A stretch of 64,000 nucleotides of DNA from Motacilla alba alba (GCF_015832195.1 NC_052017.1:105120429-105184428), one strand, 5' to 3'. Shown: positions 38,201 to 48,800, counted from the stretch's first letter. Notes: a model not told the origin generated them from the sequence alone. Numbers and translations: made by a program.

Positions 38201-41200
38201 CCCCAAATATAAAAATCGGCGCACACTGCAATTACAGCAAATTGCAGTCTGGGGCCAGCGAGAGACCCGTGCTCTTTTCCTGACCATGCACAGCCACTGC
38301 TGCAGTGCCAGACCTCTGCCAGAGGACCGCAGAGGCCGGAGCAGCCGCCGGTGCTGGGCGGAATGTGGCTGAAATTGCTGCCTCTCGCAAGCGCCGGAGC
38401 AGCTGAGGGCGGCTCTGATGTCAGCATCCAGCATTTTGTTGTGCGTGGAGAGCTGCAGCTTGTAATTAAAGTTTCGGTACTTGGCCAGGATTTAGCATTA
38501 ATGCTTGACAGCTGCAAGCTTGTCGATATTCCCCTCACCCCTCCTTATGGATGTCAGAGCAATTAATGGGGGGAAGGTGTGGAAGAGGAGTGGATGCTGG
38601 GCTGCGTCACTGCCTGCAGGATAGAGCTGCATGCACTGCTGTTACTCCCATGAGCCTGGCTTGTGCTTCTTAGGCTGGGATTTCTGTGCTCACTGGAAAG
38701 CTCTGCTGAGGTCTGTGTGAATGCTGCATCAGTAAACACTGCAGGCTTTGTCCCGAGGCATAGGACAGACAAAATGTGTGGTCCAGTTTAGACTTTACTC
38801 AGAAATACGTGCAGCTAGCACTCTGTGTGCTCAATTTTTGTGGAGCCTGAGTTTATCATCACTGACATTGACTTTATAGTCTTTTAATTTTACTGAGCTG
38901 AATTAGCCCTGACTCTTGGAGAGACGTGTTAGCTGCAAATCCTCAGCTGTTTTCAAGGAGAAGCTGAACTTCCTCCTTGAAGATAGCCCTGGGGAAGCAG
39001 AAGTGCTTTTGGTTTAGTCTGGGTTGGTTTTTTTTGTCCTTTGGTTTTTTGTGGGTTTTGTTGTTGTTGTTGTTGTCGTTTTGGGGCTTTTTGTGGGGGT
39101 TTTTTTGTTTGTTTGTTTGTTTGTTCATTTTTGGTTTGGTTTGGTTTTGTTTTTTCTGTAGCGAAGTCTCAGGCTTAAGAGAGCATACACTTCCCTGTTG
39201 CATTTCTAGAAGTAATACCCACAAATTGCCTGTTGGGACAATTCTGAAAAGTATTCTTCAATACTTTCCCAATGCCAACTCTATGGCTTCTATTAATTGT
39301 ATTAGTTGTATTTAAAGTCTAGTCTGCCCTGGAGAAATTATTTCATTTTGTGTTGTCTTTGTAGGAGAGTCTGCACTCTCTGCTGCAGTATAAACAGTAA
39401 GAGGTAGAAAATATTCATGCTGAAGGGTGGGGGGGAAGGGAAACATCATGTCATGGTTAACAGATGTCTTCCTGGCTGATACTGCTAAAACAGGAATTTG
39501 TGCAGATTCTTAAATCTCTCTAGAACAGGAACTTTATCTACCAGACTAAGCATTAATTTCTTTCCTCGAATCTCATGTTGACTAGCATATGTACACACTC
39601 GTCAGTGCCCCCCTGGTCTCTGTGCATTCTTTCCAGCAGAAACTCCTTCTGTGCTGAACTAGAAAACTCATTCTCAACAGGCTCGAGGCTGATCCTGCAG
39701 TACTGCTTTTGTTGGTAACGCTGGAGCACAGGAGCATGTTAGCTGGCCACTGAGTGCTGCCAAAACTTGCAGCAGAAGAAGAAAAGCCCAGATAAGCAGC
39801 ACGTTGACTTTGAGTCACCCATTCTGTAGTCGCATCCCTGAAATATCCATCTGTCTGTGCTCAAGGGATACATGTGGAATTAGATTTGGGTACTGAGCTA
39901 CAATGTCAGTGTGTTGGTTTAATTATATAAAAATAAATTGACATCTCCACACCACTAATAAAAGAAGCAGGTCACAAAACTCTGCAGAGCTGTTGCAGTG
40001 CCTGTCTGCCAGGTACCGCGCTAGTGGCGAGCGCAGCCGGGCTGCGTTATTTAATATTAGTCCTCCAGTGTGATTTTAAAATTAGAACTGCTTGCTGTCC
40101 TGGCCCTTTGGTCTAACAAAAGCCCTGCATGATGATATAATGCATTTGGTCTGTCATTCTCTCGTTCTGTCTTTCACAAGGAGCACCAAGGTCAGGCAGA
40201 CTCCACTTGGAGCCAGTGTCCTTCAGTGCTGTCACCCTATTCTTTGAGCCTCTTCTGTAGCTGTATATTAAGTATCTCCAGACTGCTTCTTTATCAGTTA
40301 CTGACCTTGTACCAAAAAGTCTCAGGGAGCAGAGGATAACAGTGATAGATAATCATATATAAATCCTGTGCTCTATGCATTTGATGCTATATTTGGCTGA
40401 GCCTCCAATAAATAACTATTTTGAGAATAATTCCTGAGTGTTAACAATATGAAATAAACTGGTGTCCCTCCTTGCACTTAATTTCAAAGAGGCAGTTTTG
40501 AGATTATTTGCCTAGTGAAATTAAAAATCTTTCCATTTAAGGTCCTCAAATGTTAATAACTTTGTAACAACAGAAACATCTTATTTTAGTCTAGCTTCCT
40601 TTTTTAGAATTTTAATTATAATTCAGAATCACTCCCCTTTTCCATCACAGTTTAAAGTCTCTTGTCTGTCAGGATTTCTCTCATATATGCATCATAAGCC
40701 ATAAGTATATGAATTAGGTTACTGGCAGTTGATAGGTATGTGGCTGGTCACCTATGGGATGCATTAAAGTAGTCAGAGAGTGCAAAGTTATTGACTTCTT
40801 TTCACTTCTTGTGTGGCTGAGACCTTATCAGTGACCTACCAAAAATCTGTTTCAGGTATCAGTCTTCCGTCTGCTTTCTGTGAAGCAGATTTATCAGGGG
40901 TACACAGTAACAGCAGCTAAGAGAGCCTATCATATATCTTTCATTTTATTCACCTATTTTATTCTCATTTTATCCTTCTTAAGCTAAGAGATAGAGGCAT
41001 CCAAGGCTAGATCATCTTTTACTGGTTGCATGCCAAAGTAGGATTTATTTTCTACAATATTTCATCCTGCCAGTCTTACCAACCATTTCAGGCGTTCTCT
41101 CTCCTCCCATATTTATGAAACTATATATACAGCTTTCCTATGAGAAAGCAGCTGCCTGAAAACACTTGTGAATAACACATGAGCTGAGCTCCAAGTTCAA

Positions 41201-44200
41201 AACTGCCAGCCAAGCAAAAAGTGTGCAGAGTAGAGACTTGGGCTGAAGCGTTTATCACGCTGTCCAGGCATCTGTCAGCTACCATCTATCAAGGTTTTCA
41301 TTTGTCTCGTGCAGCTTCCCTAGCCAAAATAAAATATACATACACAGATTTGTGCACCGAGAACGTAACAGAGCCCACAAAGGAGTATTGCTGAATGCTG
41401 AACTGAAATGTGTTCCGTGCAAATAAGCTGTGAGAAACAAGACAGACGGTTCTGGATGACAGAAGTTAAAAACATTGGAGATTAGACTATGAGAGAGACA
41501 GTTTAGTAGTTCCCAATGCCTTGTTCATGTGTCTGACAGCTCTGGGCATACAGAGTGCCTGCCTGGTGGGGAATAATATTATGTATAAGAAAGCATGTTT
41601 GGATGGAGAAAAGCTGTGCTCCTTTTAGGGAAATATTTGCAAACCCTTCATAAAATTTTGGAGCATCAGTATTGATCAGAGGCCTGACACGGGCAATACC
41701 AGAATTGTCCTGGACAGACAGTCATGTGTTTTTCTTCACATGGCAGCTTCGTGTGGGACACTCAGGAAGCTCAGGGGCAGTGGCATGGCCTAAAACAGAA
41801 GAGGAGCATAAACGCTGAGCAGGGAGCAGGCAGAGGAGGACGGCATTGTGTCCAAGCCCTCCCCTGTCAGATCCCAGCTGGTTCTTGGGGGTTGCTGGAC
41901 CACCCCAGAGCTTTGCTCCACTCCCTTACTCATGGGCAGGGGGGTTGCTGCTCAGTGGCAAGCTGTTTGCAGGGTGCATAAGGTGCCCTGGGCAGGATCA
42001 GGGTTGGAGACAAAGATTTCTGTAGCCTCGTGAGTGCTGGTCAGAAACCATTTGAAAGGGTAACTCAACAGATACTAATCCAATGTTGCTTTTAAATTAC
42101 CTTTCAACAGATATCTTTTAGGGGTATCTTTTGCCTGCCTCTCTGCTGGGCAGGGTCCTGCATGCAGAGGATGGATTTCTGTAGGTACCAGCTGGACAAG
42201 CAGCATCCTGTTGCTCAAAGTCCAGCTTCTGCAGCAGCTATAAAGGGAAAAAAATCAAGGGACAAAAAAACCCAAAAAAACCACAAAAAACTTGCACAAA
42301 TCCTTTTCTTGAGAATAAGGGCAGTTAGCTGAGCTCTCCAGCATGGCACTGACAAGATGAGACAGCTGCCTTAGAGCCAGTGTGTTCAAACATGCTGCTG
42401 TTATCCTGTTACATGAATCAAAACCAGCACACACCACTTTTCATCTGGATTTCATTATTGTGATTTGTATCATAGAGACTGTTGTCTCGCAGGAAGCGGC
42501 AGCATTCAGAGTTGGAGAGGGGGAGATCCTTATCAACAGGACAGAATTGACAAATCTCTGTGTTTAAAAATAGCTGTACCTCTGTACTCTTCTCAGTTTT
42601 AAGCTGTCTGCTTAGCCTCAAGCCTCTGAGCGCTTTGCTTTAAATGAAATTTTTAAAAAGAGCTTTTCTCCTTCTAAAGAGAATTTAGCTGAATTCTGGC
42701 AAACCTCCCACAGGCTGGAGGAGTCCCAGGTAAAACAAGTCAGTGCCTGCAGAGCAGCCATGGGGGAAGGTGTATCTCAGGGGGCTGCTGCTGCTGCTGC
42801 TGAGTGGCAGAGCTCAGGGCTCGTTCCCCCTCTGCACAGTGGCCCCCAGAGCCACCTTAACTTGTTAGAGGTGAAAGCAGCTGAAACTTGCTATGTGGCA
42901 CAACTTCTGTGCAGCCCTTCAGCTGAGCCTGGAGGATGGACAGGCCCTCCCTCCGCTGCTGTGTCCTTTCTGTTGGGAAGTGGTTTCTGTTGTGCACGTA
43001 AGCAAAAGAAGAAGATAACCTGGAGAGAGCTAAAGGCAAGCTAATTAAGATAAAATTATGAGCTCTGTGGTAATGAAGAACGAACAACGGGCAGTTAGGT
43101 TTGTAGTGAAGCATGAAATAAGCTTCACATGTCACGTAGCTTTGTAAGGTAACACTGAGTTCACTATTTATAGGATTGCCCAAGAAAACCAAAAAATACT
43201 GGTAGTAACTAAAACCATTTAATAGGATGTATCTGGTTATTGTCTCTTGGCTCTGTAAGCAAGAGCAGCATGGACCCATGTTTCTATACCCTGAGTAGCA
43301 GACAGCAGTGGTCTAAATTAGGTGTGGCTTGTTTTGGTGTCCTCTTGTAGCAGTACTGAGAGGAAGCCTCTTAACACATAAAACTCCCTGCATATCTGTG
43401 CATCAGCAGCACCCAGCTTGCTGAGGATCCTTTGGCAACAATACCAAGGAGTAGGCAGGCCAGCTGCAGCATTCCAGGGAAAGAAGGGAAAAGGGTAGTT
43501 GTTAAGATCTTAATTCTTCTGCTTTAGAGGTCTGGGCCCTGTCAGGTGAGATGAAGCATGTGAGAAACTCTCTGCAGTGAAGAGCCCTGTCTGCACAATG
43601 CGTGCATACATCCTTCCAGCCTCTGCAGGGTTAAAACCAGGCAGGCCCACACATTCCATTGAGGCTTTCCCACCCGGGTAGGGCAAGGCTTCTCCTTCCT
43701 GTCTTTTCTTCTCTTCCTTTTATTCAGGTGTGGCAGCACATTGCCTGCTTCACCATCAAGGCAGCTTATGAATTTTTAACCTCAGAGGCAGTGCACTGTC
43801 TGCCTGCAGTCAGGCTCATCCATACACGTGCAGGGAAGCAGGTGTGGCTGAAGAATGTTGATGTGGCAGAATGACCCATGTTTTAAAACATGTGCATGAC
43901 CATAACAACACCCTGTGGCAAAACCCTGGGTTTTTCCTCTCTGTTTTGTTCGCATCAAATACTGCTGGGCACTGTTCAGTGGAAACATGTGCTCTGCTTT
44001 GTTTTAATTTCCTAATAATTCAGTACCATATCTCATGAGTAAAGTGCAGGAAAAGTTAGGTGTGTTTTACTCTCCTTCATGCTTATTTTGGAAACAGAAA
44101 ACAACATGATTGGATAAAGGGAATTGTCTGCTTTCTCTCTAGAGCCATTGCACTTTGTATTCATCAAGCCCTTCCACATATAATTTTAATGACAGAAAAA

Positions 44201-47200
44201 AAGGCTGAAAGTATATTAAGTCAGTCTTTTTGGCTGATTTCAATTCTCATGAGGATACATAACAGCAGAGCTCCACCTTCTATAAAGGCGTAACATGCAG
44301 CAAGGGTTTCGCACACCTTTCCACCCTTGTTTGGTGTTAACAGCCCTTTGCCATAATACAAATTAATCAAAACCAGAAATCAGAAGTGAAATATTATTTT
44401 ATGAGCAGGAGAATGCACTGCATTATCCACTGCTGCTTTCTTACATGCTTGAAGCTGGCAGGGGGCTGTATGCCTGGGGACCAGGCTGTCCCCCAGGTGC
44501 CCAAGCTGGGGCTCCTCTCCACTTCTGTCCAATGGTCAGAACTGCCAGAGCTTGGAAGAGAATTGACACATTCCCAAAATAAATGTTGGTTTGTTGTTGA
44601 GCTGCCAGATTTTGGCCAGATGAATGGTGACACAGGATTTGGGCAAAGTGCTACCTGAACAAAGACTAAGGGAACAAGAGAAGTGCTGGACGCCCACAGA
44701 TGCAAGGGCTGTGTTGGCCAGGAGAACCCTCTGCAGCCTGGGGAGATTCCTTAGGTTGTAACAAAAAGGAATAGGAGGCTCAAAGAAAATAGACTGTACA
44801 CTTTGAATGTTGCCCTGACTCTTTTATCGATTTACTGCCTAACTTACCACAGCATTCCTTCCTTCCACTCTGCTGAGTAACCTGCCATATAAGCTGGTTA
44901 CTTACTTTATTATCAATGTAGGCTACAGCAGGCAAGAGTTTGTACCTGTGGTTTCTTTAAATAATCAATCTTAGAGAAACTCACAATGGGTCTCAGAACC
45001 ACATGTAGGTATGCATCAAAATCTGGTCATCATATCAGTTATTGTAATGAATATTTTTTATCTTACAAGACTTCTCAGGTAGGTTTCATCCAGCCACATT
45101 AATCTTGAAATCACTCTTAGCAATACATAGAGGATGCTAATGAGGTATGTATTGTTCAAGGCTTGTGCTGAACAGGTCACTTGTTTTCTCAGTCACAAAT
45201 AAATAGTTGCCTTAGTTCAGACAATTTTCCTGTCTGCTGAAAGCATTGGGACTGACTGGCACTTATTTGGTATTCCTTGCTTCTGGGAATTGAGTGATCA
45301 TCTTTGTTACAAACTAAAAGAGTAATTCTCTCTTGACATGTGTTACAGACCACGGTCATAGACTACGTGAAGCCATCAGATCTCAAGAAGGACATGAATG
45401 AGACCTTTAAGGAGAAGTTCCCTCACATCAAGCTAACCCTCAGTAAAATAAGGAGGTACGTTGCAAAGCTTGATAAGGCTGCAACGTGATGCAGCTGTCT
45501 CACATGTCAGTGCAATTCCTGCTGTACATGAGGGGAAGCACAGCACTGATTGATCTTCCAGGAGCGGTGACCAGCAGAGGTGCAGAGTAAGTCAGATGAC
45601 TGCTTGGATTACTGGGATGAGTAAACAGGATAGAGGAATGTGCAAACACGCACTGGTCAGGTGTCAAACACAGCATCTAATGGGATGAGGATGAGAAGTA
45701 GGCATGCACGATATTAAAATAGCCAGAAAAATAACCCAACAGAGTCTCTAAGCTCATGGCAATTGGCTTAAAAGGGGACTGAGGAAAGAGAAGTGCTGTT
45801 TTTGTGCCTTGGCCAGAAGCAAAAAGAGTAGTTGGCTTCACGGCAAAGTTGTAATATTCCATCTCTGTTTCTGGTGTAGCAGGCTAGACATATTGCTCCA
45901 CTGAAGTAATGATAATTTCATTTGACCCTAGTGGCCAGAAGGACACTGAGCCACACTGCTCTCTAACCAGACAGTGCTGCAGAACATGGACAGAACTGTC
46001 AGTTTGGATTTGACCAACCATAACCAGCAGCAAAAGCTGCATACAGAGCACCAGTAATCAAAACATTGTTACAAAACAAAATGTATGCAGCATAGGACCT
46101 CTGATAAAATATTGTTGCTAAAACTGTCAGAGCTTTTTTGATTGCTTTTATAGTTTGACACAACTGTCTGTTGGGGGCAGTGAGGGTGACTGGTGATGTA
46201 AAAATGTGCCATGAAATGTGCTCCCAAAACAGCATAAAGATATCTGCCCAGGAAATTGTATTTTCCCTTCTATTTGACTAAGCAGGAATCTCTGAAAGCA
46301 TGGCTCCTAGGGTGAAAGGAGAAATGCTTTAAAACTCATCTCACAGCATACTTGTCTGGTCTCTTTACTCAGCTTGAAGAGAGAAATGCGCAAGCTTGCT
46401 CAAGAAGAATGTGGTTTTGAAGAGCCCACAGTGGCCATGGCCTTTGTCTACTTTGAGAAGCTCGCTCTCAAGGGGAAGCTGAACAAGCAGAATAGAAAGC
46501 TTTGTGCTGGAGCTTGTGTTCTTTTAGCAGCCAAAATTGGCAGTGACCTCAGAAAACATGAAGTCAAGCATCTTATAGATGTACGTATCCATAGGTTTCC
46601 AGTGTTCCATCTACTGAAGTGCCAGTGTGTAGTCTGTGCAAGCCTGTTTGTCAGTTGGACATGCTCTCTTTTGGAGCATCCAGATTTACAGCCAGCTAAA
46701 TACCTTTTCTTGTTACACCTAAATACCTTTTTTTGTTACACATTTTTGTGGAAGTAGTAGTGATCAATGTCCCTGCAGAGGCGTGGGAAGCTTGTTTGAG
46801 GGGATAGAAGGCCCTGGAGTCAGATACTGTGAGGTTTTAGATGTATCTGACCATTATTTTGTCAATACAAGGCAACAGGTGAACCCTCAGGAAATTAATT
46901 TTGCTTTTAATTATGTTTTCAAGAGTGTCAGTAAGGATTCTCCTTTGGGAATTAAATGCAGATACTAATTTCAGATGGAGTCCAATAGACATTTGTATTT
47001 ATCAAGTTCAGCTTTTGGGCAAGAAAATCCAAGTAAGGTGCTTGGTCTTCTACCCACTCCACGTGAAAGAGGTAATATGAGGGTGTTGTGCCATAATCCT
47101 CTGCAAGCACTGAGGTACCAATCTGATTTAATGATACAGAAAGTTAGGCTGGGGTCTTGGTGTGTGGCTACAACCAGCTCACTCAAGGGAAGAGACATGG

Positions 47201-48250
47201 GATCATGGATGGGGGCAGGACTGGACTCATGCCCTCCTCCCACAATCACAGAGGTGGGTTGACAGTCAGTTTTTTAGAAAGCCCTCTGAATAATCACCAA
47301 AAAAATCAGCCAGCTGGGAATAGGAAGATCTGGCCTCTCTTGCTATCTTGAAATGTTGGTCTGTAAGACATTGAACTTTGCAGTAGACCCAGTGGGTGGA
47401 GCAAGCCAGTAGCGAGCCAGGGAGATCCTAAGAAGAGGATGAGGGGGAAATATCCCTGAGCAACTGGCTGCCTACTTGTAGCATCCAAATCCAGTGAAAA
47501 CAGCAGAGCATATGGGAGGTTTAGTACATCACAGCACACAAACAATACAAAACCCATCTCATACCCCCGAGGATAGCAGTTTCTAGTCACTGTTCTTACG
47601 ACACCTTCTGCCTCTGAGGTATTATGATCAAATTGTGGCAAAATAATTTCCCCAACAGGGCATTGTAGCACAGTCTAATCCTGAAAGGAAAACTAGTGTT
47701 TTCATGCAGTGCAGGAGGTTTGTGGACAGTTGCAATATGCATGGCTTCCATTACACAAGTAATTTTGATGTTTGCATGAAGCTAGGAATTTCCTGTAGCT
47801 GCAGTGGTAATCACTGTGATTGTAAGAAGATGTATCTGCTCACAGTGGAATGAGTGAAGTGGCAAACATGTCAGAAATAGCATGGCTGGCTGAGCTCTGT
47901 GAGTTCACCTTCACAGTAAGGATTTGGAACATCCAGTTCGCACAGCTCTGATTTTCTAAACCTAGAGCCATGCAAGTCCATCAGGACAGAAGTTTAATGA
48001 CAGCAGCATGCATGTTTTGAATAATGTCATTTTTTGGGAAAGCTCTAGAAAGGCAAACCCTCGTTCCATTTTTGTTCATTTATTTTCTTCCCCTGGGCTG
48101 TGGTTGCAGAAACTGGAAGAGAAGTTCCGGCTGAACAGGCGAGAGCTGATCGCCTTCGAGTTCCCGGTGCTGGTGGCCTTGGAGTTTGCTCTCCACCTCC
48201 CCGAGCATGAAGTGATGCCGCACTACAGACGCTTGGTGCAGAACTCCTAG
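14167..48250 (+). CDS. CABLES1: CABLES1, Cdk5 and Abl enzyme substrate 1 (exons 2-10 of the spliced coding region, 5' partial)
   Basis: This is an adaptor protein that brings cyclin-dependent kinases (CDK5, CDK2) together with tyrosine kinases (ABL, WEE1) and so favours CDK Tyr15 phosphorylation. It is known as a growth suppressor and a neurite-outgrowth factor. Nine exons join in one frame to give 352 residues and a TAG stop. Segments that identify it include [29 protein letters not shown] and [15 protein letters not shown]. Local residues 1-201 are the linker and regulatory part; about 205-345 form the cyclin-like fold. RRNTID at local 131-136 puts a threonine at local 134, which is human 415 if the C-termini align and human is 633 aa; I recall T415 as a reported AKT/14-3-3 site. 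CABLES2 is less likely because the C-terminus ([21 protein letters not shown]) matches the CABLES1 form I recall. The GC-rich first exon is outside the window. No frameshift or internal stop is present. Confidence 0.96.
14239..16469 (+). other. CABLES1: CABLES1 intron 2
   Basis: This non-coding intron has T tracts near 16131-16140 and 16208-16222. It contains ordinary AT-rich sequence and a slightly CpG-richer patch near 15540-15620. No RNA gene or repeat family was recognised. The 3' end is a long pyrimidine tract leading to ATTTTTCAG. Confidence 0.85.
16470..16562 (+). CDS. CABLES1: CABLES1 exon 3
   Basis: The exon encodes [20 protein letters not shown] followed by [10 protein letters not shown] (local residues 25-54), one of the most conserved CABLES1 blocks. 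SGSPRPK contains a proline-directed serine that could be a CDK target; this is inferred from the motif alone. The acceptor is ATTTTTCAG and the donor is GGCAG followed by GTACTG. It is 93 nt, a multiple of three, and has the same phase as exon 2. The methionine at local 46 is the first one encoded in the window. Confidence 0.97.
16563..23263 (+). other. CABLES1: CABLES1 intron 3
   Basis: This is 6.7 kb of non-coding intron. The open frames are of chance length and unrelated to known families. A purine-rich, G/A-biased block lies at about 22420-22740. No CR1 tail, RNA gene or CpG island was recognised. The 3' end is very T-rich (about 23215-23262) before TTTTAG. Confidence 0.85.
23264..23341 (+). 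CDS. CABLES1: CABLES1 exon 4
   Basis: The exon encodes [20 protein letters not shown] followed by DCTQV (local residues 56-80), continuing the conserved regulatory region. The human protein, as I remember it, has GRRSF and DSTQ where this has SRRSF and DCTQ. The acceptor is ATTTTAG and the donor is TCGG followed by GTATGT. It is 78 nt, a multiple of three, with split codons at both ends in the same phase as exons 2 and 3. Confidence 0.97.
23342..33230 (+). other. CABLES1: CABLES1 intron 4
   Basis: This is 9.9 kb of non-coding intron. It contains open frames of 184 codons (25195-25749) and 182 codons (29721-30269). Both are near the maximum expected by chance in 64 kb and show no recognisable domain. 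The block at about 29640-30250 is C-rich against the general T/G-rich trend and contains an imperfect tandem duplication (29994-30165), so it may be an old repeat in the opposite orientation. An A tract lies at about 24788-24800. Confidence 0.83.
29994..30165. repeat. Imperfect tandem duplication, unit about 85 bp
   Basis: Two copies can be aligned by eye. GTGTCCATCCACC (29994) matches GTGTCCATTCACC (30079), followed in both by TGCTGG or GGCTGG. TTACCCAAAAGGCTG (about 30037) matches CTATCCCAAAGGCTGG (about 30122). The unit length is 85-86 bp with substantial divergence. It sits in a C-rich block of about 600 bp whose composition differs from the surrounding intron. It may derive from an old retroviral LTR or other transposable element, but I cannot name one. 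Confidence 0.5.
33231..33330 (+). CDS. CABLES1: CABLES1 exon 5
   Basis: The exon encodes [20 protein letters not shown] followed by [13 protein letters not shown] (local residues 82-114). The second half is highly conserved in CABLES proteins; the part between GGRQ and LKEI looks the most variable of the gene. The acceptor is TGCTTCCCAG. The donor is GGGAAG followed by GTGGGG, of moderate strength. It is 100 nt and ends on a codon boundary, so skipping it alone would shift the frame. Confidence 0.96.
33331..34857 (+). other. CABLES1: CABLES1 intron 5
   Basis: This is a 1.5 kb intron. Its main landmark is a GT dinucleotide tract at about 34590-34623, about 240 bases before exon 6. It ends in an uninterrupted run of about 16 T residues directly before the acceptor AG. 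Confidence 0.88.
34590..34623. repeat. (GT)n microsatellite
   Basis: About ten GT dinucleotides are followed by GTTT and GTGTTT interruptions. It is intronic, upstream of exon 6. The length is probably polymorphic. No further role is visible. Confidence 0.9.
34858..35014 (+). CDS. CABLES1: CABLES1 exon 6
   Basis: The exon encodes local residues 115-166, starting [12 protein letters not shown] and including [15 protein letters not shown], then [16 protein letters not shown]. It is serine/threonine-rich and looks like a phosphorylation region. RRNTID is a basophilic kinase motif; by C-terminal alignment its threonine (local 134) corresponds to human T415. The acceptor is a T16 tract plus AG. 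The donor is GCAG followed by GTAACT. It is 157 nt, not a multiple of three, and ends with the first base of a glycine codon. Confidence 0.97.
35015..35796 (+). other. CABLES1: CABLES1 intron 6
   Basis: This is the shortest intron in the window, at 782 bp. It is AT-rich with no recognised repeat, RNA gene or CpG cluster. It ends with TGTTGTTTTATAG. Confidence 0.9.
35797..35900 (+). CDS. CABLES1: CABLES1 exon 7
   Basis: The exon encodes [20 protein letters not shown] followed by [14 protein letters not shown] (local residues 168-201), the strongly conserved acidic segment that leads into the cyclin-like domain. The acceptor is TTTTATAG and the donor is ATATG followed by GTAAGT, a full consensus. 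It is 104 nt. It begins by completing a glycine codon and ends on a codon boundary. Confidence 0.98.
38210..38570. promoter_or_regulatory. Intronic CpG-dense patch with homeodomain-like motifs, possible enhancer
   Basis: CpG-containing words cluster here: ATCGGCGC, CAGCGAGAG, ACCGCAGAGGCCGG, AGCCGCCGG, GGGCGGAA, CTCGCAAGCGCCGG. The surrounding intron is CpG-poor. To the right lie TGTAATTAAAG (TAATTA core), AGCATTAATGC and TGACAGCTG, which resemble homeodomain and TALE (MEIS/TGIF) sites. Such mixtures are typical of conserved regulatory elements or internal promoters. No TATA box or initiator was identified, and conservation cannot be tested here. Confidence 0.4.
39004..39157. repeat. G/T-rich low-complexity tract
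   Basis: The tract is composed almost only of T and G, with (GTT)n around 39058-39075, GTTTGTTTGTTTGTTTGTTT around 39105-39124 and GGTTTGGTTTGG near 39133-39147. The complementary strand is A/C-rich. No target-site duplication was found. Confidence 0.85.
45349..45455 (+). CDS. CABLES1: CABLES1 exon 8
   Basis: The exon encodes [20 protein letters not shown] followed by [15 protein letters not shown] (local residues 202-236), the start of the cyclin-like domain. It matches the CABLES1 sequence I recall throughout. The acceptor is TGTGTTACAG and the donor is GGAG followed by GTACGT. It is 107 nt and ends with two bases of a serine codon. Confidence 0.98.
45456..46372 (+). other. CABLES1: CABLES1 intron 8
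   Basis: This is a 0.9 kb intron with no recognised repeat or RNA gene. It ends with GTCTCTTTACTCAG. Confidence 0.9.
46373..46580 (+). CDS. CABLES1: CABLES1 exon 9
   Basis: The exon encodes local residues 238-306. These include [20 protein letters not shown], then [20 protein letters not shown], then [20 protein letters not shown] and KHEVKHLID. It is the core of the cyclin-like fold: helical, with the VYFEKL and [12 protein letters not shown] helices typical of cyclin boxes. The acceptor is TTTACTCAG and the donor is TAGAT followed by GTACGT. It is the longest exon in the window, at 208 nt. Confidence 0.98.
46581..48109 (+). other. CABLES1: CABLES1 intron 9
   Basis: This is a 1.5 kb intron. 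An A/C-richer patch at about 47350-47680 runs against the T/G-rich trend; it was not identified. The intron ends with CTGTGGTTGCAG. Confidence 0.88.
48110..48250 (+). CDS. CABLES1: CABLES1 exon 10, coding part
   Basis: The exon encodes [20 protein letters not shown], then [20 protein letters not shown], then RLVQNS and the stop TAG (local residues 307-352). This completes the cyclin-like domain. The human end as I recall it is RLVQSS, so there is a single S-to-N change near the terminus. The base composition is more GC-rich than the other exons. The acceptor is GTGGTTGCAG, and the exon continues into the 3' UTR. Confidence 0.98.
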   Translation, partial: KLEEKFRLNRRELIAFEFPVLVALEFALHLPEHEVMPHYRRLVQNS

Positions 48251-48767
48251 CGCTGGCTGCCCGGCGGGGAAGGGGCTCCCGACTGTTCCTGCTTGGCTCT
48301 CCCAAGCCGCAGTTACTACTGGAAATGCAAAATCAGACTCCTAACACTTCACTCTCTCTCCCCCCCCAAAACAGTTTTTCTGGCTACAGGAAATACTGCA
48401 TCGACTCTTGGCTTTGACGAATTTATGTATCGTTACTTTCTCAAAGCAGGTGAAGACTGAGCTGTTGGTGAATAGTTCACGTGCTGAAACTGGGTGGTGA
48501 CTGACCCTACCTGTAGGGACTACAGCTATAAAAGTAGGCAAAAATTAGAAGGGCAGCCTCCATGACCACCCCTCTCTCCATCACACAAACCCTGGAAGCC
48601 CACTGAGTGCATTCTCGTAGCGCTTTTTCTACAGACCTGCTGCAAATTCCAAGAGAACTTCTTGAAGTGAAAAAGCTTTTAAAGAAGATATCTTCACTGT
48701 GTCAAAAAGAATGTGCCAATCTATTTTTGTATCAGCAATTGAAAGTGCACTTTTTCCTGTGGGGTAT

Positions 48768-48800
48768 TTGTGTGTGTATCCGTGTGTGTGTGTGTGTGTG
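48768..48800. repeat. (GT)n microsatellite in the 3' UTR
   Basis: TGTGTGTATCCGTGTGTGTG continues into further GT dinucleotides ending at GCAAC. In the transcript it would be a (GU)n element, the type bound by CELF and TDP-43 proteins. Binding is inferred from the motif only. Confidence 0.85.

Larger units (their letters stand above)
35901..45348 (+). other. CABLES1: CABLES1 intron 7
   Basis: This is 9.4 kb of intron. Landmarks are a CpG-dense patch at about 38210-38570, a G/T-rich low-complexity tract at 39004-39157, and a smaller CpG cluster at about 40010-40060 followed by AT-rich sequence to about 41350. There are also short CTG (about 42785-42803) and A-rich (about 42245-42292) runs. No open frame resembles a known protein. 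The CpG patches suggest regulatory sequence, which is inference. Confidence 0.83.

Noticed and set aside
42785..42803. Short CTG triplet run in intron 7
   Set aside because: There are only about five units, which is common in vertebrate DNA and too short to be notable.
46374..46757. 127-codon open frame overlapping CABLES1 exon 9
   Set aside because: The first part is exon 9 itself; the rest is read-through into intron 9 past a good donor at 46581. It is not a separate gene.
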